Position numbers and translations under genes: made by a program. A stretch of DNA of 64,000 nt from an uncultured Clostridium sp. (lineage in GTDB: Bacteria > Bacillota > Clostridia > TANB77 > CAG-508), in assembly GCA_948469315.1 (NCBI GenBank), contig CAOKLQ010000005.1, forward strand, positions 1-64,000. Reading direction: 5' to 3'. The notes below the pieces were generated by a model. It did not search any database. It saw only the letters and a list, made by a program, of their open reading frames with translations, and had not been told where the DNA came from. Numbering within the stretch: the stretch's first letter is position 1; every line of letters begins with the position of its first letter. Positions 16,869-27,281 of this stretch are shown here, one piece after another.

Positions 16869-18527
16869 TTAATAAATTATTTCACTATATTGTATTAATC
16901 TTTTTATAACATTTTCTTTTCCAAGAACTTGCATTATTTCATACATATCTGGTGTGTTTGTCCTTCCAGTTAATGCTATTCTAATTACTGTACTTACGTC
17001 TCCTACATGTCCTAGATACTTATCTGGATTTGCTTTATATTCTTTTACTTCTTTTGCATATCCTAATCTTCCTGATAATTCTTTTATTTTATTAAACCAT
17101 GTTTGTTTGTCGTCTTTTTCATCATATATTTTTATATATTCTTCTAGAATTTCTTTTATATCTTTTTGCTCATTTATATTTTGTAAACTATATTCTTGTT
17201 TTTTACTTTTAAATTTTTCATTATACATATATTCTATCTGATTTTTTACATCTGACCATTTTGCTATATCTTTTCTCGGCTTTGCATTTCCTCTTTCTAT
17301 TCCAAGTACCTTTAATGAATATTCTTTATTGTTTTGTAGCATTTCTTGTAGTTCTTTATCGTATTTTGTAGCCCACTTTAAACTTTCTTCATACACTTTT
17401 TCGGCTGTAAAATTTGATATTACAATTTTTGATACATCTTGCAATTTTACCATATCAAATAAAGCACCACTTACGCTCATTTTATTTAGTTGCAACTCAA
17501 ATTCACTTATATTTTTTTGCTTATTTGTTCTTCTCCAATTTTCAAAATTTGAGTTTGCTATGTTAAGCAAATATTCTTTTACTGCTTCTTGTGGTATGCC
17601 TATTTGTGCATAATAGCTTACTGCAGCTTCTGGATCTTTTCTTTTACTTAGTTTCCTTTTATTTCCATTATCATTTTTCATTATTGGCGCAATATGTGCA
17701 TATTTTGGAGCAATAAAACCCATTTCTTTAAATAATTGCAAATGAAGTGGAACTGATGATAGCCATTCATCACTACGTATAACATGTGTTGTTCCCATTA
17801 AATGGTCATCTATAACATGTGCAAAATGATATGTTGGAAGTCCATCTGCTTTTATTATTACTATATCTTGGTCATTTTCTGGAAATTCTACATTACCTTT
17901 TATGCAATCTTTATGTTTTATTTTTCTATCTTCTCTACCAGGAGATTTAAATCTTATTATATATTTTTCTCCTAATTTAATCTTTTTAATTGCTTCTTCT
18001 ACTGGCAAATTTCTATATTTTGCCCATACACCATAATAACCTGGTCTTATTTTTGCTGCTTCTTGTTTTTGTCTTATCTGTTCTACTTCCTCTTGTGTAC
18101 AAAAACAAGGATATGCTTTCCCTTGCTCAATTAAATATTTCGCATATGCCTCATATATTTCTTTTCTTTGACTTTGTTTATATGGTCCATAATCACCTTT
18201 AGATTCTGTATCTGATATCATTCCTTCATCTGGTTCTAAATTAAATTCTTGCAAAGATTTTATTATTGATGCTACTCCATTTTCTACTTCTCTTTTTTGG
18301 TCTGTATCTTCAATTCTTAAAAAAAATACTCCTTGAGTTTGCTCTGTAATCTTCTTTGCAACTAATACTTGATATAAATTTCCCAAATGCATAAATCCAG
18401 TTGGACTTGGTCCATATCTTGAAACTACTGCTCCTTCTGGCAAATCTCTTTTAGTATATTTATTTTCATAATACTCTATTTCCTTTGCATTTGGAAATAT
18501 TAAATTTGCTAAATCTTTATAATTCAT
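16869..18527 (-). CDS. gltX: Glutamyl-tRNA synthetase
   Basis: Charges tRNA-Glu (and possibly tRNA-Gln, if a transamidation route exists). 552 residues, class I: the HIGH-type motif RYGPSPTGFMHLGNL near residue 38, FLRIEDTDQKREV, and the KMSKS-type motif KRKLSKRKDPEA around 300, then the helical anticodon-binding part. AAGGAG precedes the ATG. A tRNA-Gly gene lies about 100 bp upstream. Confidence 0.95.
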   Translation of the reverse strand: MNYKDLANLIFPNAKEIEYYENKYTKRDLPEGAVVSRYGPSPTGFMHLGNLYQVLVAKKITEQTQGVFFLRIEDTDQKREVENGVASIIKSLQEFNLEPDEGMISDTESKGDYGPYKQSQRKEIYEAYAKYLIEQGKAYPCFCTQEEVEQIRQKQEAAKIRPGYYGVWAKYRNLPVEEAIKKIKLGEKYIIRFKSPGREDRKIKHKDCIKGNVEFPENDQDIVIIKADGLPTYHFAHVIDDHLMGTTHVIRSDEWLSSVPLHLQLFKEMGFIAPKYAHIAPIMKNDNGNKRKLSKRKDPEAAVSYYAQIGIPQEAVKEYLLNIANSNFENWRRTNKQKNISEFELQLNKMSVSGALFDMVKLQDVSKIVISNFTAEKVYEESLKWATKYDKELQEMLQNNKEYSLKVLGIERGNAKPRKDIAKWSDVKNQIEYMYNEKFKSKKQEYSLQNINEQKDIKEILEEYIKIYDEKDDKQTWFNKIKELSGRLGYAKEVKEYKANPDKYLGHVGDVSTVIRIALTGRTNTPDMYEIMQVLGKENVIKRLIQYSEIIY

Positions 18528-18622
18528 TTTTATTCTCCTTATTTTTATAATGTAAATTATAATATACTTATATTAAAAAAGCCATCATACTAGACTTTTT
18601 TCTAATACAATGACTACTCTAA

Positions 18623-18696
<74 letters not shown>

Positions 18697-18800
18697 ATTT
18701 CTCCTGACAGTTATAAATTATAAACTAATTAATTTTCAATGTCAATAGTTTTTGAAAATTTTTTTAAACTTTTGGATTTTTTACATTTCTATAATATTAA

Positions 18801-18826
18801 GGTCACAGCACGCTGTGACCCTACAT
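18801..18826. repeat. GC-rich palindromic repeat, copy D
   Basis: GGTCACAGCACGCTGTGACC followed by CTACATTTA. A near-perfect 20-bp palindrome just after eno. Confidence 0.7.
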
Positions 18827-18838
18827 TTATTATATGTT

Positions 18839-20110
18839 TTATGAATTATATTTTAAACTTTCTATATTCAATAATCTATTATATTTTGCAACTCTATCTG
18901 TCCTACATGGCGCTCCTGTTTTTATTTGCCCTGCATTTACTGCTACTACTAAATCTGCAATTGTAGTATCTTCTGTTTCTCCTGACCTATGTGATATTAT
19001 AGTTTTGTATCCATGTTTTTGAGCCATTTTTATTGCATCTAGCGTTTGAGTTAGAGTTCCTATTTGATTAAATTTTATCAATATTGCATTTGCAACTTTT
19101 TTTTCTATTCCTTTTTGCAATCTTTCTACATTTGTAACAAATAAATCATCTCCTACTAACTGGCATTTGTCACCTATTTTCTTAGTTAAACTTTCCCAGC
19201 CTTCCCAATCTTCTTCTGCTAGTCCATCTTCTATTGATATAATAGGATATTTATCTACTAAATCACATAAATAATCTATCATTTCTTCTTTTGTTTTATA
19301 ATCCTCTGTTTTCCAGAATAAATAACCATCTTTTCCTTGTTTTTTGGCTTCATCATACATTTCTGTACTTGCTACATCTAAACTTAAACATACATCTATT
19401 CCCGGTTTATATCCTGCTTTTTCGATTGCTTCTAATATACATTTAATTGCTTGTTCTTCATTTTCTAAATTTGGTGCAAATCCTCCTTCATCTCCAACTG
19501 CTACACTATATCCTTTTTCTTTTAAAATTTTCTTTAAATTATGATATACTTCTGTTCCAATTTGAAGCCTTTTACTAAAACTTTTAGTTCCCATTGGCAT
19601 TATCATAAATTCTTGAATGTTTATATTATTATCTGAATGTTTTCCACCATTTAAAATATTCATCATTGGAATTGGAAGCTTAGTTCCATTTATTCCTCCT
19701 ATATATTGATATAATTCCATTCCTAAAGATTCAGCAGCAGCTTTTGCAACAGCTAGCGAAACTCCAAGTATAGCATTTGCTCCTAATTTCGATTTATTTT
19801 TTGTTCCATCTAATTTTATTAAAGTTTCATCTATTTCTTGTTGATTGTATACATTCATTCCAATTAATTCATCTGCAATTATTTCATTTACATTATGAAC
19901 TGCTTTTTCTACACTTTTACCTAAATATTTATCTTTATTTTCATCTCTTAACTCTACTGCTTCAAAGCTTCCAGTAGATGCACCAGATGGAACCATTGCA
20001 GTTCCTGTATAACCAAAACTTGTTACAACTTCAACCTGAATTGTTGGGTTACCCCTTGAATCTAAAATTTGTATTGCTTTTACATCTTCTATTTGTAAAT
20101 AATCTTTCAT
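18839..20110 (-). CDS. eno: Enolase
   Basis: Converts 2-phosphoglycerate to phosphoenolpyruvate. 423 residues with [49 protein letters not shown] and [14 protein letters not shown], all enolase hallmarks. AGGAGG precedes the ATG. It stands apart from the other glycolytic genes (55.0-60.5 kb), with repeat copy 2 upstream, in or next to its leader. Confidence 0.97.
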   Translation of the reverse strand: MKDYLQIEDVKAIQILDSRGNPTIQVEVVTSFGYTGTAMVPSGASTGSFEAVELRDENKDKYLGKSVEKAVHNVNEIIADELIGMNVYNQQEIDETLIKLDGTKNKSKLGANAILGVSLAVAKAAAESLGMELYQYIGGINGTKLPIPMMNILNGGKHSDNNINIQEFMIMPMGTKSFSKRLQIGTEVYHNLKKILKEKGYSVAVGDEGGFAPNLENEEQAIKCILEAIEKAGYKPGIDVCLSLDVASTEMYDEAKKQGKDGYLFWKTEDYKTKEEMIDYLCDLVDKYPIISIEDGLAEEDWEGWESLTKKIGDKCQLVGDDLFVTNVERLQKGIEKKVANAILIKFNQIGTLTQTLDAIKMAQKHGYKTIISHRSGETEDTTIADLVVAVNAGQIKTGAPCRTDRVAKYNRLLNIESLKYNS

Positions 20111-20174
20111 TATTGTACCTCCTAAATCTTTTTATAGATTATTTACTAAATTGGAAATTTTATACATTCTTTCT

Positions 20175-20362
20175 CAAAGGCTAAGGACGTTGTCCTTACC
20201 TTTGAAATTCCATCCTACCAAAGAACCATCGTCTGGTTCTTTGGAATCTCCAGACAACTATATAAATTCTATTTTTCCCTCTTGCTCGCTCCTCCCCTAT
20301 GGCATTGTAACAAGCTTCGCTTTAACAATGCTGATTGGTCACTCACAAACAGCTCGTAAGTT
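20175..20362 (-). repeat. ~187-bp structured repeat, copy 2 (divergent)
   Basis: Upstream of eno. The most divergent copy: its 3' hairpin is AAGGACAACGTCCTT instead of AAGGGC...GCCCTT, and the main stem is GCATTG/CAATGC. Both are compensating changes that keep the pairing. The middle hairpin is also extended (CCAAAGAACCA...TGGTTCTTTGG). Confidence 0.88.
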
Positions 20363-20466
20363 TGAGTTTTTTTAATTAATAAAATAGTATTTTAATTTTT
20401 TAGTTTACAAATCTCCAATAATAATATAAAATAACAACATAAATTCAAAATATTTGAGGAGAAATT

Positions 20467-20935
20467 ATGTGCAAAATTACAACTTACTCTGAAAGTGATA
20501 CAATTAAATTTGGAATTTTTCTAGCATCTAAATTAAAAAAACGGAGACATTGTTGTTTTATCTGGTGATTTAGGCTCTGGAAAAACAAAACTTACACAAG
20601 GTGTTCTTTCATATTTCCATTTACAAGACGAAATTTCAAGTCCTACTTTTACAATAGTAAATGAATATAATTCAGATGATACTAATATTTATCATTTTGA
20701 TGTTTATAGATTAGAAGATGAAACTGAATTTTATGCAATAGGTGGAGAAGAATATTTTTCTAAAGGAATTTGTATTATTGAATGGGGAGAAATTATTGAG
20801 ACTATCATTCCTAATAGTTATTTAAAAATTACATTTTCTAGAGATTTTGAAAATGTAAATATAAGGAATTTAGAACTTGATTTTATAGGAGATTTTAGAT
20901 TAAGAGGTGAAGATTTTGAAGATTTTAAGTGTTGA
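20467..20935 (+). CDS. tsaE: TsaE, tRNA threonylcarbamoyladenosine ATPase, via one CGG +1 site
   Basis: ATPase partner for t6A synthesis at position 37 of ANN-decoding tRNAs. In the plain frame the gene stops after about 34 codons. Skipping the C of the in-frame CGG at 20542 (AAA AAA C GGA GAC) gives LKKGDIVVLSGDLGSGKT, the TsaE lead-in and Walker A motif, and then a full protein of 155 residues, normal for TsaE. SSPTFTIVNEY and YHFDVYRLED follow. It overlaps tsaB, as in many Firmicutes. Because t6A is essential in most bacteria, decay is unlikely. Confidence 0.88.
20542..20544 (+). other. CGG +1 shift site 4 (tsaE)
   Basis: AAA CGG AGA becomes AAA GGA GAC. The expected Gly of KKGD immediately precedes the P-loop strand. 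Confidence 0.88.
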
Positions 20936-21608
20936 AACATCAAGTAGTATTTGTAGTGTTTCTATTTTAGAAGATGAAAATATAATTTATGAAAAAACAA
21001 TACAAAATACTTTATCTCACTCTGAAAATTTAATGCCTATAATAAAAGAAGCATTTGATAAAACTAATCTTGAACTAAAAGCTATAAATTTATTTGCTTG
21101 TAGCAAAGGACCTGGCTCTTTTACAGGTATTAGAATTGGAATTTCTACTATAAAAGCTTTTGTAGATGTTTTTCAAATCCCTGCAATTGGCATTAGCTCT
21201 TTAGAGGGACTTGCTTATAATATAGAAAATTCAGAACTTGTATGTCCTATTATAAACGCAAAAAATAATAACGCTTATTGTGCTTTATTTAAAAAAGTAA
21301 ATGAATGTTATGTTTTAATAGATAAATTTTTATCAGATTCAATTTATAATATAATAGAATTTTTGAAAAAATATAAAAACGAACCTATAATATTTGTAGG
21401 TGATGGAATAGCAGAATTTAAAAGTATTATATTAGAAAACTTTTCTAACTCTAAGTTTTCTTTAAACAATGATTGCAATAGTGTAAGTATTGGTATTGCT
21501 GCTTTAAAACATTATAAAAACAATCTAAATTTTGATAATAGCTTATCACCTATGTATTTAAAAAAATCTCAAGCAGAAAGGCAACTAGAAGAAGGAAAAT
21601 TGAAATGA
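20916..21608 (+). CDS. tsaB: TsaB, t6A synthesis scaffold protein
   Basis: Non-catalytic ASKHA-fold partner of TsaD. About 230 residues beginning KILSVETSSSICSVSILE, with the conserved CSKGPGSFTGIRIGISTIKA segment. I prefer the TTG at 20916 over the GTG at 20907, because AGAGG is well spaced for it and the family usually starts this way. It overlaps the tsaE end and overlaps rimI by ATGA. Confidence 0.92.
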   Translation: MKILSVETSSSICSVSILEDENIIYEKTIQNTLSHSENLMPIIKEAFDKTNLELKAINLFACSKGPGSFTGIRIGISTIKAFVDVFQIPAIGISSLEGLAYNIENSELVCPIINAKNNNAYCALFKKVNECYVLIDKFLSDSIYNIIEFLKKYKNEPIIFVGDGIAEFKSIILENFSNSKFSLNNDCNSVSIGIAALKHYKNNLNFDNSLSPMYLKKSQAERQLEEGKLK

Positions 21609-22042
21609 ATTTAGAATTAAATAATATGGAGGTTTCTGATTTAGATCTTATTTCTAATATATTGGAAACTGAATTTGATAACTTTTGGAATTACAATATT
21701 TTTAAACAAGAACTAGAAAATGAAAATTCAATTTATATAGTAGCAAAATACGAAGGAAAAATTGTAGGATTTGGCGGAATTTGGAAAGCAGTATATGATG
21801 TTCATGTAACAAATATTGTTGTAAAAAAAGATTTACGACATTTAGGAATTGGAACAAAAATTTTAGAAAAACTTATATCTATTTCAAAAGAATTAAAATT
21901 TAACTCTATTACATTAGAAGTTAATGAAAATAATAAAAATGCAATAAAACTCTATGAAAAGTTTGGATTTAAAAAATTAGGTATAAGAAAAAAATATTAC
22001 AATCATACTGATAATGCTATTATAATGACATTGACTTTATAG
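21605..22042 (+). CDS. rimI: RimI-like N-acetyltransferase
   Basis: 145-residue GNAT with the acetyl-CoA loop LRHLGIGTKILEKLI and NKNAIKLYEKFGFKKLG; ribosomal-protein-S18-alanine acetyltransferase type. It overlaps the tsaB stop by four bases (ATGA), the usual tsaE-tsaB-rimI order. Confidence 0.9.
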   Translation: MNLELNNMEVSDLDLISNILETEFDNFWNYNIFKQELENENSIYIVAKYEGKIVGFGGIWKAVYDVHVTNIVVKKDLRHLGIGTKILEKLISISKELKFNSITLEVNENNKNAIKLYEKFGFKKLGIRKKYYNHTDNAIIMTLTL

Positions 22043-22060
22043 AAATAATGATTAAATATA

Positions 22061-22089
22061 TGTAGGGGTCGGCATCCTTAGGCTACCCG
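22061..22089. repeat. GC-rich palindromic repeat, copy B
   Basis: TGTAGGGGTCGGCATCCTTA then GGCTACCC, between rimI and the next gene. Confidence 0.6.
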
Positions 22090-22147
22090 AAAAAATAAAT
22101 TTAATAATATTTTTAAATTTAAAATTACAGAAAGGATTTAAATTATA

Positions 22148-22537
22148 ATGAAATTTTATATAGGTTCTGGATTAAAAAATTATGAATTAGTTAATTATTA
22201 CTCAAGTAAATTAGAAGAAAATGGATGGGAACATACATATGACTGGACAGAAAACCTTAGTAAAGATGAAACTATTGAAGATTTGAAAGAAATTTCTAAA
22301 TTAGAACAAAAAGGTATTATTGATTCTGATGTTGTTATTATTTTATTACCAGCAGGAAGAGGAACTCATATTGAATTAGGTATGGCATTAGCATTAAATA
22401 AAAAAATATTCTTATGTACTGATAATAAAGAAGAACTTAATATTGAAAATACTGTTGGTTTTTATCAATTACCTAATATTGTTAAATTAGTGGGAACTGC
22501 CAATGAAAATTTAAAAGAGATATTAAAACAAAATTAG
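22148..22537 (+). CDS. Nucleoside 2-deoxyribosyltransferase-like protein
   Basis: 129 residues. MKFYIGSGLKNYELVNYYS at the start and SDVVIILLPAGRGTHIELG in the middle are the two conserved blocks of this family; the final Glu is the usual catalytic residue. AGAAAGG lies upstream. Flanked on both sides by GC-rich palindromes. Substrate uncertain, as many members act in nucleotide salvage or sensing. Confidence 0.78.
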   Translation: MKFYIGSGLKNYELVNYYSSKLEENGWEHTYDWTENLSKDETIEDLKEISKLEQKGIIDSDVVIILLPAGRGTHIELGMALALNKKIFLCTDNKEELNIENTVGFYQLPNIVKLVGTANENLKEILKQN

Positions 22538-22551
22538 ATAAAGACAAAAAA

Positions 22552-22580
22552 TGGGTCGAAAGTTGCGCCGACCCCCACAA
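22552..22580. repeat. GC-rich palindromic repeat, copy C
   Basis: GGGTCGAAAGTTGCGCCGAC then CCCCACA, downstream of the 22148 gene. Confidence 0.6.
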
Positions 22581-22658
22581 ATAAAATTTAAAATATAGAA
22601 AAATAAAACATAAATTTATATAAATATTAAATTTTACCAAAGAAAGAAGGATTTACGA

Positions 22659-25037
22659 ATGAAGAATAATGAATTAAATTACAAGGATTTAAGGGTTGTT
22701 TGTAACCCAGAGGTTTTTACTTTTAAATCTACTCAAGATTTAGAACCTATTAATACTGGTATTGGTCAAGATAGAGGTATTAAGGCTTTGGAATTTGGCT
22801 TAAATGTTAATGTTAAAGGTTATAACTTATTTTTGGAAGGTCCTAGTGGAGTTGGAAAAACTAAGTATACTAAAAATTATTTGGAAAAAATTTCTAAAAA
22901 GAAAAAAGCTTCACTTGATTGGTGTTATATTTATAATTTTGAAAAACCAAATGAACCTGTTTGTGTTTCTTTCCCTGCTGGGCAAGGTAAGGAATTTAAA
23001 AAAACAATGGAACATTTTGTAGAAGAAATTAGAAAAGATCTAAAAAATACTTTTATTAATGATGATTTTGAAAAAGAAAAAGCTTTAATAAAGCAAGAAT
23101 TTGAAGAAAAAAGAAATTCTTTAATGGAAAACTTAAATAAAGAAGCAATAAAATATGGATTTTTTGTAAAAAGTTCTCAAACAGGAATTTATATGATGCC
23201 TGTTATAGATGGTAGAACTATTGAACAAGATGAATTTGAAAAATTAGATGAAAATATAAGAAAAGAATTTGAAGAAAAATCTACTATTGTTCAAGAAAAA
23301 ATAATGGATGTTATCGGACAAATAAAACTTATTGAAAAACAATCTAATGAGAAAATAGAAGATTGGCAAAATAATATTGCTTTAATGACAATTAATATAC
23401 CAATTAATAATATAAAATCTAAATTTAAAAGAAATAAAAAATTAACTACATATTTTAATGGAATTAAAGAAGATATTTTAAAAAATATATCTTTGTTTAT
23501 TAATGAACCTGCTCAAGATAGCAAGCCTCAGCAAGGTCCTCAAGCTCAAGTACCTAAGCCATGGCTTAATTATAGAGTTAATTTGTTTGTAGATAATAGT
23601 AATCTAGAAGGTGCACCTGTTATTATGGACTCTAACTATTCATATCATAATATTTTTGGTACACTTGAATATGAAAATTATTACGGTTCTTTAAAAACAG
23701 ACTTTACTATGCTAAAACCTGGTTTATTACATTTTGCAAATGGTGGTTATATAATATTTCAAGCAGAGGATTTAGTTGCAAATGGAATTTGCTACGAAGC
23801 TTTAAAAAAGGCTTTAAAAGTAAAACAACTAAATATAGAAAATACAGCAGATCAGCGTTCTTCTATGGTTATGGTATCTTTAAAACCAGAGCCTATTCCA
23901 CTAGATATAAAAGTAATATTAGTTGGTGGAACAAATGTATACCATACTCTACTTTCACTTGATCATGATTTTAGAAAATTATTTAAAATAAAAGTAGAAT
24001 TTGAAGATGATGCACCTCGTACAATAGAAAATATGAATAAACTTGCAAGATTTGCTTCTGGATTTTGTGAGCAAGAAAACTTGCTTCCACTTGATAAATC
24101 TGGAATGGCAGGATTAATAGATTATGCTACAAAACTTGCAAATAGCAAAGATAAACTTTCAACTAAATTTAACGATTTAGCACAAATTATTGGTGAAGCT
24201 GCAACTTGGGCCAAATTAGATAAAGCAGATTATATAACAGAAGATTATATTGATAAAGCTTTAATAGAGAGAATCGAAAGAGTTAAAAAATATGATACAA
24301 AATATATGGAAATGATTGAAGACAATACTCTTTTAATTAATACATCTGGAAGCGAAGTTGGACAAATAAATGGTTTAACTGTTATGACAATTGGAGATTA
24401 CTCTTTTGGAAAACCTGCAAAAATCACAGCTAACACATATGTTGGAAAAACAGGTGTTGTAAATGTTGAAAGAGAAGTTGAACTTTCTGGTTCTACACAC
24501 TCTAAGGGTGTTATGATTTTAACAGGTTATTTAGGAGAGATGTTTGCACAAGATATACCACTTTCTTTAACAGCAAGTCTTTGTTTTGAGCAATTATATA
24601 ATGGTGTTGATGGAGATAGTGCTTCTAGTACAGAGCTATATGCAATTTTATCAAGCCTTTCAGATATACCAATAAATCAATCAATATCAGTTACAGGCTC
24701 TGTAAACCAAAAAGGCGAAATTCAACCTATTGGTGGTGTAAATGAAAAGATAGAAGGTTTTTACCAAATATGTAAATATCGTGGATTAGATGGATCTCAC
24801 GGAGTTATGATTCCTATACAAAATGTAAAAAACTTACATCTTTCAAAAGAAGTAGTAGAAGCAGTAAAGAATAAAAAGTTTCACATTTATGCAATATCTA
24901 GTATAGATGAAGGAATAGAAATTCTAACAGGAGTTCCAGCTGGTAAAAAAGACAAAAACGGACATTTCCCTGCTGGCACAATAAATCATTTAGCTTATGA
25001 AAAATTAAAAAAATATGCTAAATTAAGTCAGGAATAA
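22659..25037 (+). CDS. lonB: LonB-type ATP-dependent protease
   Basis: 792 residues, AAA_32/Lon family. The Walker A motif is EGPSGVGKT (about 62-70), followed by a long helical insertion, the second half of the AAA module (HFANGGYIIFQAEDL), and a C-terminal Lon protease domain with the catalytic Ser in DGDSASSTELYA and Lys in GGVNEKIEGF. It lacks the N-terminal LAN domain of classical Lon. A soluble clostridial quality-control protease. It ends at a strong terminator. Confidence 0.93.
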   Translation: MKNNELNYKDLRVVCNPEVFTFKSTQDLEPINTGIGQDRGIKALEFGLNVNVKGYNLFLEGPSGVGKTKYTKNYLEKISKKKKASLDWCYIYNFEKPNEPVCVSFPAGQGKEFKKTMEHFVEEIRKDLKNTFINDDFEKEKALIKQEFEEKRNSLMENLNKEAIKYGFFVKSSQTGIYMMPVIDGRTIEQDEFEKLDENIRKEFEEKSTIVQEKIMDVIGQIKLIEKQSNEKIEDWQNNIALMTINIPINNIKSKFKRNKKLTTYFNGIKEDILKNISLFINEPAQDSKPQQGPQAQVPKPWLNYRVNLFVDNSNLEGAPVIMDSNYSYHNIFGTLEYENYYGSLKTDFTMLKPGLLHFANGGYIIFQAEDLVANGICYEALKKALKVKQLNIENTADQRSSMVMVSLKPEPIPLDIKVILVGGTNVYHTLLSLDHDFRKLFKIKVEFEDDAPRTIENMNKLARFASGFCEQENLLPLDKSGMAGLIDYATKLANSKDKLSTKFNDLAQIIGEAATWAKLDKADYITEDYIDKALIERIERVKKYDTKYMEMIEDNTLLINTSGSEVGQINGLTVMTIGDYSFGKPAKITANTYVGKTGVVNVEREVELSGSTHSKGVMILTGYLGEMFAQDIPLSLTASLCFEQLYNGVDGDSASSTELYAILSSLSDIPINQSISVTGSVNQKGEIQPIGGVNEKIEGFYQICKYRGLDGSHGVMIPIQNVKNLHLSKEVVEAVKNKKFHIYAISSIDEGIEILTGVPAGKKDKNGHFPAGTINHLAYEKLKKYAKLSQE

Positions 25038-25040
25038 AAA

Positions 25041-25089
25041 AATAAGCCAAGGAATTTAGTATAACTAAAATTCCTTGACTTGCTTTTTT
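25041..25089. terminator. Bidirectional terminator after lonB
   Basis: AAGCCAAGGAATTT...AAATTCCTTGACTTGCTTTTTT. It also serves the converging gene at 25097. Confidence 0.82.
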
Positions 25090-25096
25090 GTAATGC

Positions 25097-25831
25097 TTAG
25101 TCTAACCATCTATTTTCTGCATAATAAAAGCCAATTACTGCTCCTATTATAAGAATACTCCAGAATATCCAGAAAATTAAAATCTCATGTCCAGACTCTA
25201 GATTTTCCACTGTCTGTGAAATGGTTTGATCTTTGTAAAACTTTGTTTCATTAATTGTGTTGTCTTTAAGAGATGTATATATTGTGCCTTTAAAATCTGT
25301 ACCTGTCGCATAATATACGTTTCTCTTATGATATCCTGTTTCTTTGATTTTAATTTGCCTACTTGATGGAAATGGAATTTTATCATACGCAAATTCAACA
25401 TTTAAAAAAGAAATTTTTGTTGCTGTTCTTTTCTCTGTTTTTATTGTATCCCACGTCCAGTATTCTTCTGTCTTTGTTCTAGTCTTAGTTTTTCCTTTAG
25501 AATCTTTATATGTTTCTGTAACAGGTCTAGTATGTTTTGTGTATTCCTGTTTTTCTTTTTTTATAAAAGAATATTTTCCATCAACTTCAGAAAAGCTAAC
25601 AGGATCAACTGTTTTTAAGTTACCTGATACAAAAGCATTACCAATATGGGTTTTCATACCATACCTAAATAGTTCCTCATCATTATCGATTTTAACTGCT
25701 GTATCATAAGTTTGGTATTCTTCGAGTTGCTTTTTTTTCATATGCTCACTTATGGAAAATCCTATAATTAGCATTACAGCAATTATAATAATGCTAAAAA
25801 TAACCTCCCGCTTTTTTATTTCCATACTCAT
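25097..25831 (-). CDS. Two-segment membrane protein next to LemA, unknown function
   Basis: 244 residues with a membrane segment at each end (about 9-28 and 218-238) and a large outside domain rich in Lys, Thr and Tyr (ETYKDSKGKTKTRTKTEEYW). It starts 11 bp after the lemA stop, so the two are probably one unit. Contains an in-frame CGG followed by G (25810-25808), read as Arg. No defined family recognised. Confidence 0.75.
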   Translation of the reverse strand: MSMEIKKREVIFSIIIIAVMLIIGFSISEHMKKKQLEEYQTYDTAVKIDNDEELFRYGMKTHIGNAFVSGNLKTVDPVSFSEVDGKYSFIKKEKQEYTKHTRPVTETYKDSKGKTKTRTKTEEYWTWDTIKTEKRTATKISFLNVEFAYDKIPFPSSRQIKIKETGYHKRNVYYATGTDFKGTIYTSLKDNTINETKFYKDQTISQTVENLESGHEILIFWIFWSILIIGAVIGFYYAENRWLD

Positions 25832-25842
25832 ACCTTAACCTT

Positions 25843-26405
25843 TCATTCAAAAAGATTTTTAGGTGCATCTTCTGAAACATCAAAATCCAGCTTTTCAAAT
25901 TTAACTTTCTCAAATCCTGTTAAAGAAAGAATAAATCCTCGTATTGGATGTTCGATATATTCGTTATATCTACTTACCATACTATTATAAGCCTCTCTTG
26001 TTTCAGCAATCTTATTTTCTGTAATTGATGATTCTTTCATGAATTCCTTATAATTTTCATTACTTTTAAGATCTGGATACTTTTCTAATACCACATCTAT
26101 CATGTTAGTAATTTCGGTTTTAGCTTCATCTGTAATTACACCATCTTTTTGTGCACGAGCATTTACAGAATTTATAAAAGTTTCAGACTCATATTTATTA
26201 TATGATTTAATACCTTCTGCAAGAGTAGGATATAACTCTGCTCTGCGCTTTTCCTGAACTTTAATTGCAGATTTTGCCTCAGTTACATGCTCCCGGTGCG
26301 AAACTGCGCCAGCATATACTGAAGATAACCACACAATTATTAAAATTATACCTGCTACAACTGCTCCAATGGTAATTAATAAATTGTTTTATTAGTTTTT
26401 TCCAT
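25843..26405 (-). pseudogene. lemA: LemA family protein with a disrupted 5' end
   Basis: The body is a LemA protein: a membrane segment, then a helical domain with EKRRAELYPTLAEGIKSY. The proper start is the ATG at 26405 after AGGAGG, but that frame stops after nine codons; the membrane segment is in another frame, requiring one added base (or -1) near AATAAAACAATT. There is no CGG here, so this differs from the ten CGG sites and could be a true mutation or an A-run length error. An in-frame CGG (26295-26293, next base G) in the body is read as Arg. Confidence 0.7.
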
Positions 26406-26678
26406 ATTCTATTCCTCCTGCTTTAAAAAAATTTACGTTTTCAAGTTACAAATTTACTATCTACAAAATTTTACTAAGTTTACACCTCCTTAAAATTATT
26501 TAAGTAATTTGCATTACATTTTTTCTAAAAATATACAAATTGTCTCAAGAAATATTATAACATTATTTACATAATTTGTCAAAAAATATAGACCACGATT
26601 TCTTCGTACTCTATATTTTTATATTTATTAAAATTCTAATATTTCTTTCATCTCTTGTTTTGTCTCTTCTAAATTGTT

Positions 26679-27200
26679 CTAATTTTGGATTTTATGTACT
26701 TTTTTTAATCCATTTACAAATGTATTTGCAATTTCATCTAACTCTTCTAATGTTCCATCATTTTTTATATAAAAATCATATTCATAATTTTCTACATTTT
26801 TATCTGATTCATTAGATGTAATAGTCTTAACATTTTTATTTGTAACTAGTATTGTTTTTGCATTTATTGCTTTTTTTACTTTTTCTATCTCACTAATTTC
26901 TCTTATATGTATAAACATTATTTCTTCATCATTATTTTTAAATTCTTCTGCACTTTGAACAATATATTTAAATGGTGCATCATTATATTCAATACCTAAT
27001 TGTTTTAAATCTACTAATAACTTCCTAGATTTTTCGTCTTTTGTTCCATCCCAACTAGTTAATACTCTTGCTGCCTCTTTAACCTTATCAACAGAAGAAA
27101 TATTTTTTACTCTGCAATACTTTTGGCAGAATTCTATAAATGTATCTTTTCCAACTCCTCCACTTCCATTAATTACAAAAATTTCTTTCATTTCATTCAC
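26679..27200 (-). CDS. P-loop nucleotide kinase-like protein
   Basis: 173 residues starting with FVINGSGGVGKDTF, a Walker A loop of the kind found in deoxynucleoside monophosphate and related small-molecule kinases. No full lid motif is clear. The start is GTG at 27200 or ATG at 27191. Located 81 bp downstream of the HipA-like gene, possibly in the same transcript. Substrate unknown. Confidence 0.65.
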   Translation of the reverse strand: MNEMKEIFVINGSGGVGKDTFIEFCQKYCRVKNISSVDKVKEAARVLTSWDGTKDEKSRKLLVDLKQLGIEYNDAPFKYIVQSAEEFKNNDEEIMFIHIREISEIEKVKKAINAKTILVTNKNVKTITSNESDKNVENYEYDFYIKNDGTLEELDEIANTFVNGLKKVHKIQN

Positions 27201-27281
27201 TTTCTTTCTATATTTTAATACTTAAGTTTTCTAATGTTTTTATATAATTTAACAATTCGCAATTTTATTTTGAAGCTAAAT

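Noticed and set aside
20533-20545. An extra A in the A-run as the cause of the tsaE break
   Set aside because: Removing one A also restores frame (LKNGD), but removing C gives the more usual LKKGD and agrees with the other nine sites.
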